From NCBI GenBank assembly GCA_046331465.1, contig JAXLQV010000002.1, positions 868,001 to 932,000 on the forward strand: 64,000 nt of DNA. The letters run 5' to 3'. The DNA is from UBA5066 sp046331465 (GTDB lineage: Bacteria > Acidobacteriota > Thermoanaerobaculia > UBA5066). The notes under the pieces are model-generated. The model did no database searches, was not told where the DNA came from, and was given only the letters and a program-made list of their open reading frames with translations. Positions 53,015 through 60,934 of the stretch are shown here, piece after piece. The stretch's first letter is position 1. Each line of letters opens with the position of its first letter. Position numbers and translations under genes: made by a program.

Positions 53015-54229
53015 TCACGAGTGATAGTCGAGGCACTCGGCGAGGGCCGGGTCCTTCAGCGGAACGGCGTCGTGACGGGCGAGCGACCAGCCGAAGACGA
53101 TCGTGAAGAGGCCGAGGAAGCCGAGCGTCGCACAGAGCTCGACGAGCGGCAGGTGCGCGTGGGCGGCCTCGGCGCCGTGCCCCATGGCCGGCCCGACCAT
53201 GACGTAGAGCTCCCAGAACTGCGCGAAGACGATGAGCGCGGCGACCGGCACGAGCCGCTTCGCCTGTCGCTTGGCCTCCCGCGGGACGAGGAGGAGGAAC
53301 GGCACGACGAACTTCAGGACCGGCAGGAGGAGGATGTACGGGAGCCAGCCGTTCGCGGTGCGCTTGAGGAAGTAGACCGTCTCCTCCGGCAGGTTCGCGT
53401 ACCAGATGAGCATGTGCTGGCAGAAGTAGATGTAGGCCCAGAAGCCGGTCGACGCGAAGACCATCTTCCCGAGGCTGTGCAGGTGGTTCTCGTTCAGGAA
53501 GCCCTTCAGCCTCCCGGCCGCGACGAGGAGGCCGGCGACGACGGCGACGAAAGCCGTTCCCGTCTGGACGACGTCGGTGAAGACGAGGACCGCGAACATC
53601 GTCGAGAACCAGTGCGCCTCGAGGGAGAGGAGGAGGTAGAAGCTGACGATCGAGATCGTCAGCGCGAAGACGACGAGGAAGAGCGCCGAGAGGGTCCGGG
53701 CCGTGCGCGACGGGCCGATGCCCCCCTCCCTGTCCTGCCTGCGGGAGACGCCGACGAGGGCGGCGCCGAAGACGACCCAGAGGAGGAGGCTCGCTCCGAC
53801 GAGCGCGTAGAACATCGTCATGTTCAGGAACGGCGCCTTGTGGGCGAGGAGCGCGTCCTTGGCGACGGCCTCCGCGTCGGACCAGTGGTAGAGCGAGCGC
53901 GCGCCGAGGCCCGCCGCGAGCGCGAGGACGCCGCCCGGGAGGAGCCACGCGGTCATCGCCTCGGGGATCCGGCGCATCGTGACGGACCAGGTGCCGCGGG
54001 CGAGGTAGAGGATCGCGAGCCAGGCGGCGCCGAAGACGCCGAGGCCGAGCGCGAAGAAGGCGCCGATGAGGTACGCGCTCCAGGCGAGCTGCGCCTCGCC
54101 GCGCGAGAAGGCCCAGCCGAGCGCCGCGGCGCCGACGAGGACGAGCGCGGCCGCGAGGCCCTGGACGCTGCCGGGGAGGGCGAGGCGCTCCGGCGCCTGG
54201 GGGAGGGCGTTGGAGTGATCGTGGCTCAT
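53015..54229 (-). CDS. actF: Alternative complex III subunit ActF
   Basis: 404-residue, ten-helix membrane protein of quinol:cytochrome c/HiPIP oxidoreductase. FASTGFWAYIYFCQHMLIWYANLPEET-like signature (split around residues 262-288) and the histidine in CQHML identify ActF; it packs beside ActC. It is the last act gene and overlaps actE by 4 bases. The downstream gap of 40 bases to the FixH/YtkA-like gene shows no strong terminator. Confidence 0.92.
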   Translation of the reverse strand: MSHDHSNALPQAPERLALPGSVQGLAAALVLVGAAALGWAFSRGEAQLAWSAYLIGAFFALGLGVFGAAWLAILYLARGTWSVTMRRIPEAMTAWLLPGGVLALAAGLGARSLYHWSDAEAVAKDALLAHKAPFLNMTMFYALVGASLLLWVVFGAALVGVSRRQDREGGIGPSRTARTLSALFLVVFALTISIVSFYLLLSLEAHWFSTMFAVLVFTDVVQTGTAFVAVVAGLLVAAGRLKGFLNENHLHSLGKMVFASTGFWAYIYFCQHMLIWYANLPEETVYFLKRTANGWLPYILLLPVLKFVVPFLLLVPREAKRQAKRLVPVAALIVFAQFWELYVMVGPAMGHGAEAAHAHLPLVELCATLGFLGLFTIVFGWSLARHDAVPLKDPALAECLDYHS

Positions 54230-54882
54230 GGCTTCCCTCCGGTCGCGGCCTGCGCGGCTGGGACCTGCGGGGCGGCGGCGGCCTGGGCCGCGGGCGCGGC
54301 CGGCGGCGGCGCGACGGGCTCGGACTTCTGCATCTCGCGGATCCAGAGGACGACCGACCAGGCGTCCTTCTGGTCGACCTGGCGGGCGTGGCTCGGCATC
54401 GAGTTCTGGCCCCGCATCGGGCGGTGGAAGAGCTGGCCGTCGGGCCAGTCGCGCACCTTCTGCGTCATCAGGCTCGGCGGCTTCGGGAAGAGCGCGGTGA
54501 CGTGGCCGTCGCCGGCCCCCTTCGGGCCGTGGCAGGTGATGCAGACGTTCTCGTAGACGAACTTCCCGTGGGCGAGGACCTCGGGCGTCGGCTGGAGCGG
54601 GTTCTTGAGCTCCGCGCCGGCCCTGTCGGCCTCGTTCTGCGCGTAGGGGTACGGGACCTCGCCGGCGGCGACGGTCCCCGCCTGGGGCTCCATGAGCCCC
54701 GTGGGGCGGGCGAGGAAGAGGTCCTTCCGCTGCGGCTTGAGCTTGAGCTGGTCGCTCATGTCGAGGCGGTTCCCCTCGCGGTGGGGCGTGCGGCCGGCCG
54801 GGAGGCCGAGGTCGCAGCCCGCGAGGAGCGCGGAGACCGGTCCGAGCGCGACGAGCGCGAGCGCGCGGGTGGCGTTACGCAT
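54226..54882 (-). CDS. actE: Alternative complex III monoheme cytochrome c ActE
   Basis: 218 residues. Lipoprotein signal with lipobox LLAGC (about residue 23), then MPSHARQVD-type and CITCHGPKGAGDG heme-binding motifs of a class I cytochrome c (about residues 112-180), followed by an Ala/Pro-rich tail of about 40 residues. It carries electrons from ActA/ActB towards soluble acceptors or the oxidase. Overlaps actD by 8 bases and actF by 4. Confidence 0.92.
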   Translation of the reverse strand: MRNATRALALVALGPVSALLAGCDLGLPAGRTPHREGNRLDMSDQLKLKPQRKDLFLARPTGLMEPQAGTVAAGEVPYPYAQNEADRAGAELKNPLQPTPEVLAHGKFVYENVCITCHGPKGAGDGHVTALFPKPPSLMTQKVRDWPDGQLFHRPMRGQNSMPSHARQVDQKDAWSVVLWIREMQKSEPVAPPPAAPAAQAAAAPQVPAAQAATGGKP

Positions 54883-55423
54883 CGGCCCCTCCTTCGTCGA
54901 CGAGCCTCACGCCGTGGGCGCCGAGCGACTTCACGAACGCCTCGGCCTCGGCGGCGTTCCACTTCGGGTCGGTCGCCGAGATCCAGAGGACGAAGCGGTC
55001 GATCGTCGCCCCCGTCCGGATCGCCATCGGGGGCGGCTGGGGGACGGTGTCGCGCTTGCCGGCGACGATCGCGACGAGCGCGGTGCCGAGCGCCGCCCAG
55101 AAGACCATCGCCTCGAACGTGATCGGGACGAAGGCGGGCCAGGCGGCGTGGGGCTTGCCGCCGAAGTTCATCGGCCAGTCCCACACCATGACGTAGTTCT
55201 GGAGCCCCTGCGCGAAGAGGATGCCGCAGGCGGCGAGGATCGCCGTGGCCCAGGGGATCCACGACCTCTTCTGCCCCATCGCGTCTTCCATGCCGTGGAT
55301 CGGGAAGGGGGTCAGGAAGTCGAAGTGCTTCCAGCCGGCGTCGCGCACCTTCGCGGCGGCGGCGAGCGCCTCGGCCGGCTCGCAGAAGTGGCCGAGGACG
55401 CCTTTCGTCGAGGTCGGCATCAT
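54875..55423 (-). CDS. actD: Alternative complex III subunit ActD (DUF3341)
   Basis: 182 residues with two membrane helices (about 60-80 and 105-125). The DUF3341 start (LGHFCEPAEALAAAAKVRDA, then FDFLTPFPIHGMEDAMG) is diagnostic. It bridges the ActC/ActF membrane core to the peripheral subunits. Begins 3 bases after the actC stop. Confidence 0.93.
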   Translation of the reverse strand: MMPTSTKGVLGHFCEPAEALAAAAKVRDAGWKHFDFLTPFPIHGMEDAMGQKRSWIPWATAILAACGILFAQGLQNYVMVWDWPMNFGGKPHAAWPAFVPITFEAMVFWAALGTALVAIVAGKRDTVPQPPPMAIRTGATIDRFVLWISATDPKWNAAEAEAFVKSLGAHGVRLVDEGGADA

Positions 55424-55426
55424 GGC

Positions 55427-56914
55427 TCAGGCCTCCTGGGCCGCCGCGAGGGCGGCGTCGGTGGGGGCGCTCCGGGCGACCTTCGGGTCCATCACGCCCT
55501 TGACCTCCGAGATCGCGACGACGGGGAGGACCCGCACGAAGAGGAGGAAGAGGGTGAAGAAGAGGCCGAAGGAGCCGAGGAGGATCGCGTAGTCCCACTT
55601 CGTCAGGGCGTACATGCCCCAGGACGACGGGAGGAAGTCGCGGTGGAGCGAGGTGACGACGATGACGTACCGCTCGAACCACATCCCGACGTTCACGAGG
55701 ATCGAGACGGCGAAGAGGACCCAGGTGTGCCGCCGCATCTTCTTCCACCAGAAGACCTGCGGGACGATCGCGTTGCAGGTGAACATGATCGCGTAGGCCC
55801 AGCCGTAGGGGCCGAACGCGCGGTTCTTGAAGACGAACCCTTCCCAGGCGCTCCCGGAGTACCACGCCATGAAGAACTCGGTGGAGTAGGCGAAGCCGAC
55901 GAGCATCCCCGTCAGCATCAGGATCTTCGCCATCGACTCCATGTGGTTCAGCGTGACGTAGTTCTTCATGCCGAAGTAGCCGCGCATGAAGGTCATCAGC
56001 GTGATGACCATCGCGAAGCCCGAGAAGATGGCCCCGATGACGAAGTAGGGCGGGAAGATCGTCGTGTGCCAGCCCGGCATGACCGACGTCGCGAAGTCGA
56101 ACGAGACGATCGTGTGGACCGAGAAGACGAGCGGCGTCGCGAGGGCGGCGAGGATCATGTAGGCCGACTCGTAGTGCCTCCACATCCGGTGCGAGCCCGT
56201 CCAGCCGAAGCTCATCGCGTTGTAGAGCTTCTTTCGCCACGGGTGGGTCGCGCGGTCGCGCACGGTGGCGAGGTCGGGGAGGAGCCCGACGTACCAGAAC
56301 GCGAGGGAGACGAGTCCGTACGTCGAGATCGCGAAGATGTCCCACGCGAGCGGCGAGTTGAAGTTGACCCAGAGGGGGCCGCGCGCGTTCGGGTAGGGGA
56401 CGAGCCAGTAGGCGAACCAGGCCCGCCCGAGGTGGATGACGGGGAAGATGCCGGCGCAGGCGACGGCGAAGAGCGTCATCGCCTCGGCGGCGCGGTTGAT
56501 GCCGGTCCGCCACTGCTGCCGGAAGAGGTAGAGGACCGCCGAGATGAGCGTCCCGGCGTGGCCGATGCCGATCCAGAAGACGAAGTTGATGATGAACGAG
56601 CCCCAGCCGACCGGGTGGTTGACCCCGAGGATCCCCATCCCGTCGTAGAGGAGGACGATCACCGAGAAGACGAGCAGGCCGAGGAACGCCAGCGCGACCG
56701 CGAACGCGATCCACCACCTCTTCGTGGGGAACTGCTCGGCGTGCATGCAGATGTCGCGGTCGACGTCGGACCACTTCTTCCCGCCCGTGACGAGCGGCTC
56801 GGGGACCTCGAGGTCGCCCCCGTAAGGGCCGGCCCCCGCGAGGACGATCGGCCGGCCGGTGAGCTGGCCGTCGTCCATCACCGTGGCGTAGGGACTCGCC
56901 TCATGCCTTGTCAT
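55427..56914 (-). CDS. actC: Alternative complex III subunit ActC (NrfD-like quinol-binding)
   Basis: 495-residue NrfD/PsrC-family protein with ten membrane helices. HAGTLISAVLYLFRQQWR, MFGWTGSHRMWRHYES-like and GMWFERYVIVV segments are typical of ActC, which binds quinol and contains a proposed proton path. It overlaps the end of actB by 14 bases. Confidence 0.93.
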   Translation of the reverse strand: MTRHEASPYATVMDDGQLTGRPIVLAGAGPYGGDLEVPEPLVTGGKKWSDVDRDICMHAEQFPTKRWWIAFAVALAFLGLLVFSVIVLLYDGMGILGVNHPVGWGSFIINFVFWIGIGHAGTLISAVLYLFRQQWRTGINRAAEAMTLFAVACAGIFPVIHLGRAWFAYWLVPYPNARGPLWVNFNSPLAWDIFAISTYGLVSLAFWYVGLLPDLATVRDRATHPWRKKLYNAMSFGWTGSHRMWRHYESAYMILAALATPLVFSVHTIVSFDFATSVMPGWHTTIFPPYFVIGAIFSGFAMVITLMTFMRGYFGMKNYVTLNHMESMAKILMLTGMLVGFAYSTEFFMAWYSGSAWEGFVFKNRAFGPYGWAYAIMFTCNAIVPQVFWWKKMRRHTWVLFAVSILVNVGMWFERYVIVVTSLHRDFLPSSWGMYALTKWDYAILLGSFGLFFTLFLLFVRVLPVVAISEVKGVMDPKVARSAPTDAALAAAQEA

Positions 56915-59900
56915 TGCGCACCTTCGTCAGGTAGGAGATCGACGGCTTGACGCCGAGGGAGTCGAGGAGCTTCATGGCCCGCGGGTGCGCGGCGAGCGCC
57001 GCGACCTTCGAGCCGGGGGCGTTCACGTCGCCGAAGGTGATGGCCCCGGTGGGGCAGGCCTCCATGCAGGCCGGGACGACCGCGCCGTCGGGGAAGTGCT
57101 CCTTCTTCCTCCCCTCGCGCGTCGCCTCGGCCCGGGCCTCGCGGATCCGCTGGACGCAGAAGGAGCACTTCTCCATCACGCCGCGGCTCCTCACCGTGAC
57201 CTCCGGGTTGTTCTTCATCTGCATCGGGGTGCGGGTGTTCAGCTCGGCGTTCCGCCGGATGCGGGGCTCGAGCGCACGCATCAGCGCGCTCTCCTGCTGC
57301 TTGCCGTACTCCCAGAAGTTGAAGCGGCGGACCTTGAACGGGCAGTTGTTCGCGCAGTACCGGGTGCCGACGCAGCGGTTGTAGACCTGCTCGTTCAGGC
57401 CGTCCTCGCTGTGCATCGTCGCCACGAAGGGGCAGACGGTCTCGCACGGCGCGTTCTCGCAGTGCTGGCAGAGCATCGGCTCGAAGAGGACCTGCGGCTC
57501 CTCGACGACCGGAAGCGGGCCGTCCCAGACGTCGGCGTCCCACTTGCCGTCCTTCTTCGGCGCGTCGTAGTAGCGGTCGATCCGCATCCACGACATGTCG
57601 CGCCCGTCGACGATCCCGCGGTGGCCGACGACGGGGACGTTGTTCTCCGCCTGGCAGCCGAGGACGCACTTGCCGCAGCCGTTGCACTTGCTGAGGTCGA
57701 TCGCCATCGCCCAGCGGGCGTCCGGGTAGGGGTGCTCGGGCCAGGCGGACGGGCCGCCCTCCTGCTGCTCGGTGCCGGCCTTCCCGTCCTTCTCGTACGC
57801 GGTGAGCGTCGTCACCGGGACGAGCGGCCGGGCCTCGCGGTCGAGGACGTCGGAGCCCTGCGCGAAGGCGAGGGTCTCGTGGCCGGAGGCCTTCCGGATC
57901 GTGACCGGGAGGCCGGCCGCGACGAGGCGCCCGTCCGCGAGGAGCCGTGCGGGGAAGGCGTTCCCTCCGACGCCCGCGCCGATCGCCCCGCACGCCGCCC
58001 GGCCGAGGCCGAGCGGCAGGGCGACCTGGTCGTGGTGCATCCCGGCGTGGCGGTAGGCCGGCGCGACGAGCTTCGCGTGCCCGGCGTCGACCTCGACGAG
58101 GTCGCCGTTCGCGAGCTTCATCTCGTCGAACCGGCGGGGGGCGATGGAGAGCGCGCCGCCCCACGTGATGCGGGTGATCGGGTCGGGGAACTCCTGGAGC
58201 CAGCCGTTGTTCCCCGCGCGTCCGTCCGCGAGGGCGAGGTGCGGGTAGAGCTGGAGCTCGAGGCCGGACGGGGCGGCCGGCGGGGAGGCGAGGAGCGCGA
58301 GCGCCGCCGGGGCGAGCTTGCGCGGCGCGGGCGCCGGGGCCGGGCCCTGCCACGAGCCGGAGCGGAGGACCTCGTTCCACGCGGCCTCGAAGGCCGGCGT
58401 CCCGGCCGCCTGGCCGAGGCGCGCGGCCCACGCCGCGCGGAGGTAGTGCCACGCGACGCTCGGGCTCGCCGCGGGCGCGGCCGAGGCGGGGAGCGGGGCC
58501 TTCGCGACGGCGGCGCGGGCGGCGTCGACGGCGGCGAGGGCGGCCGGGTCGTCCGCGGCGGCGCCCCAGTCGACGAGGAGGTCGAGGAGCCCCCGCGTGT
58601 CGAAGAGCGGCTGGATGACAGGCTGCTGGACGGCCACGAGGCCGCGGGGAAGGGCGGCGTCGCCCCAGCACTCGAGCGGGTGGCTCGCGGGGGCGAGGAG
58701 GTCGGCGAGGAGGCTCGTCTCGTCGAGCCGGTCGTTGAGCGAGACGACGAACGGGACCTTCGCGATCGCCTCGGCGATCTTCAGCGACGCCGGGGCGTCG
58801 TAGGCCGGGTTCGCGCCCGCGACGAGGAGGAGCTCGACCTTCCCGGCCCGCATCTCGTCTGCGAGCGCCGCGAGCTCGGCGGCGCCGCCCGAGGGGAGCG
58901 CGACCGCGGCGGCCTCGTCGAGGAGGCCCGCCTCGAACGCGCCGAGCGTGAGGTTCAGGAGGAGGGCGGAGAGCTCGATCGCCGGGCCGGAGGCGGCCGT
59001 GCTCGCCGACCCCCCCGCGACGACGACGGCCCGGCCGGACGCGGCGGCGAGCTCGCCGGCGAGCGCCGACAGGGCGGCGGCCGGGAGGCCGGTCTGCTTC
59101 GCCACGGCGTCGACCGCGTACGGCGCGAGGGCCTTCGCCGCCTCCGCGTCGGTCGCGAGCGGCCCGAGCTTCCGGACGACGGCGAGCTCGTGGACGAGGG
59201 CCGCCCCGACGGCGGCGAGGTGCGAGTCGCGGACGCGGATCCGCCGGTCGGCGTTCGCCCCGGTGAGGGTCAGGCGCCCCTCGAGCTGGACGAAGCGGCT
59301 CATTCCCCGCCCGCCGGCCGGGTCGGGGGAGCGCCGGACGGCGAAGTCCTTCTCGAGGCCGTCCTCGGGACGGTCGAGGAACTCGGCGCCGAGGCCGACG
59401 ACGAGGTCCGCCTTGTCGAGGCGCAGTCTCGGGACCTTCGCGTCGCCGAACGCCTGCTTCCAGGCGCGGACGGTGGCGTCGGACTCGAGGGGACCGCAGG
59501 CGACGTGCCGGAGGCCGGTCTTCGCCGAGAGGCCGGCGATCGCCGCCGCGAGGGCGGGGCTCGCGACGGGGCCCGTGAGGAGGACGGCCTTCGCCCCGGC
59601 CGCCTTCAGGCGCGAGGCGACGTCGGGGCCGATCGCGCTCCAGCTCGACGCGACGGGCGCTCCCTTGCCGCGCCTCACGGAGAGGGGGCCGCGCGCGCGG
59701 TCGGGGTCGTAGAGGTCCATGAGCGCCGCGTGGTGGCGCACGGTGAGCCCGCGCCCGCTCGCGTCGGTCGGGCTCGGCGCGACGAGGATCGGGCGCCCCT
59801 CGCGGGTCCTCACGAGGACGGGGGAGCCGTCGAGGACGGTGTGGAAGAAGCGGGCCCGTCCCACGCCGTCGACGAGGCTCTCCGGCATGTCGTGGAACGG

Positions 59901-60038
59901 GATCGTCGCTTCCTGCGGAGGCTGGCAGCCGGCGCTCGCGAGCGCCCCGGCGGCCGCCAGCGTCCCGCTCAGCCGGAGGAACTCGCGCCGGTCGACGGCG
60001 GAGAGCCCGGGCTGCGTGCTGGTCTCGCTCGGATTCAT
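56901..60038 (-). CDS. actB: Alternative complex III iron-sulfur subunit ActB
   Basis: 1045 residues. ATG 60038 is six bases from GAGGGAG; the ATG two codons earlier is too close to it. A Tat signal (DRREFLRLSG) runs into a lipobox-like ASAGC. The N-terminal two thirds is a molybdopterin-oxidoreductase fold that in this family lacks the cofactor. The C-terminal third holds four cluster motifs: CNGCGKCVLGC (about 784), CQHCENAPCETVC, CVGTRYCANNC and the CSFC...CMEAC pair, for three [4Fe-4S] and one [3Fe-4S]. It forwards electrons from quinol to the ActA and ActE hemes. Confidence 0.93.
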   Translation of the reverse strand: MNPSETSTQPGLSAVDRREFLRLSGTLAAAGALASAGCQPPQEATIPFHDMPESLVDGVGRARFFHTVLDGSPVLVRTREGRPILVAPSPTDASGRGLTVRHHAALMDLYDPDRARGPLSVRRGKGAPVASSWSAIGPDVASRLKAAGAKAVLLTGPVASPALAAAIAGLSAKTGLRHVACGPLESDATVRAWKQAFGDAKVPRLRLDKADLVVGLGAEFLDRPEDGLEKDFAVRRSPDPAGGRGMSRFVQLEGRLTLTGANADRRIRVRDSHLAAVGAALVHELAVVRKLGPLATDAEAAKALAPYAVDAVAKQTGLPAAALSALAGELAAASGRAVVVAGGSASTAASGPAIELSALLLNLTLGAFEAGLLDEAAAVALPSGGAAELAALADEMRAGKVELLLVAGANPAYDAPASLKIAEAIAKVPFVVSLNDRLDETSLLADLLAPASHPLECWGDAALPRGLVAVQQPVIQPLFDTRGLLDLLVDWGAAADDPAALAAVDAARAAVAKAPLPASAAPAASPSVAWHYLRAAWAARLGQAAGTPAFEAAWNEVLRSGSWQGPAPAPAPRKLAPAALALLASPPAAPSGLELQLYPHLALADGRAGNNGWLQEFPDPITRITWGGALSIAPRRFDEMKLANGDLVEVDAGHAKLVAPAYRHAGMHHDQVALPLGLGRAACGAIGAGVGGNAFPARLLADGRLVAAGLPVTIRKASGHETLAFAQGSDVLDREARPLVPVTTLTAYEKDGKAGTEQQEGGPSAWPEHPYPDARWAMAIDLSKCNGCGKCVLGCQAENNVPVVGHRGIVDGRDMSWMRIDRYYDAPKKDGKWDADVWDGPLPVVEEPQVLFEPMLCQHCENAPCETVCPFVATMHSEDGLNEQVYNRCVGTRYCANNCPFKVRRFNFWEYGKQQESALMRALEPRIRRNAELNTRTPMQMKNNPEVTVRSRGVMEKCSFCVQRIREARAEATREGRKKEHFPDGAVVPACMEACPTGAITFGDVNAPGSKVAALAAHPRAMKLLDSLGVKPSISYLTKVRNDKA

Positions 60039-60049
60039 CGTCATCTCCC

Positions 60050-60673
60050 TCACCGGTGGCACGCGACGCAGTCGGTGGGCGCCTTCATCTCGGGCTTCCG
60101 GTGGCAGTCGAGGCACCACTGCATGTTGAAGTTCACCTGCACGCGGACGATCTCCTCCTGCTCGACCTTCCCGTGGCAGGCCTCGCACGGGTTGATCGGC
60201 CTGCCCTGCGCGTCCTTCACCGGGATCTTCGGCTCGCCCTTCTCGTTCCTCGCGTTCAGGTGCGCCGAGTGGTCGTAGTAGACGAAGTCGGGGAGGTCGT
60301 GGACCTTCACCCACGGGATCGGCTCCCCGCGGTCCCAGTACTCCTTCATCTTCAGGACCCACTCCTTGTTGAGGCCCACGCTCGTGTGGCAGTTCATGCA
60401 CACGGCCGTGGAGGGGACCGTGGAGTGGCGGCCCTTGTACGCCATGGTGTGGCAGTAGACGCAGGGGATGCCGAAGCCCCCGACGTTCACCGTCTCGCCC
60501 TTCGCGTCCTTCTGCCAGACGGGGGCGCCCGCCATTCGCGTGTGACGGAACAGGATGGGCTGGCGAGGCTCGTAGCCCTTGCGCGCGTTGCTGAGCGCGT
60601 ACGCGAGGGAGCCCGTCAGGACTGCCGCCACCAGCAGCGACAGGATGCGGACGGGCATTCTCCTTCCGTTCAT
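60050..60673 (-). CDS. actA: Alternative complex III pentaheme cytochrome c ActA
   Basis: 207 residues with an N-terminal membrane anchor (ILSLLVAAVLTGSLAYAL) and five CxxCH motifs (CVYCH, CMNCH, CEACH, CLDCH, CVACH), the ActA pattern; FNMQWCLDCHRKPE near the end is a strong family signature. First act gene, overlapping ccoS by 4 bases. ATG 60658 is an alternative start. Confidence 0.93.
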   Translation of the reverse strand: MNGRRMPVRILSLLVAAVLTGSLAYALSNARKGYEPRQPILFRHTRMAGAPVWQKDAKGETVNVGGFGIPCVYCHTMAYKGRHSTVPSTAVCMNCHTSVGLNKEWVLKMKEYWDRGEPIPWVKVHDLPDFVYYDHSAHLNARNEKGEPKIPVKDAQGRPINPCEACHGKVEQEEIVRVQVNFNMQWCLDCHRKPEMKAPTDCVACHR

Positions 60674-60933
60674 TCGGGGGCCCTCCTTGTCGAATCGGCT
60701 TTCGTCGTCTCTCGAGAACTCGTCGGGGAGAGCGCCTCCGCGGCCGTCCCCGGGGGGACGTCCAGGGCGCGCGCCTTGGCCGGGCGGCGAGGCTCCTCGT
60801 CGTCGAAGAGGATCCGCACGGCGGGGGTCTCCATGTCGTCGAACTGCCCGGTCTTCGCGGCCCAGATGAAGAACCCGACCGCGATGGCGGCGATGAGGAG
60901 CGCGAGGGGGAGGAGGACGAAGATCGTCTCCAC
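60670..60933 (-). CDS. ccoS: cbb3 oxidase maturation protein CcoS (FixS)
   Basis: 87 residues from a GTG start one base after the ccoI stop. One membrane helix followed by the CcoS signature AAKTGQFDDMETPAVRILFD. The C-terminal extension after residue 55 is longer than usual. CcoS is needed to insert cofactors into cbb3 oxidase. The stop overlaps the actA start (ATGA), physically linking oxidase assembly to complex III. Confidence 0.9.
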   Translation of the reverse strand: METIFVLLPLALLIAAIAVGFFIWAAKTGQFDDMETPAVRILFDDEEPRRPAKARALDVPPGTAAEALSPTSSRETTKADSTRRAPE

Positions 60934-60934
60934 G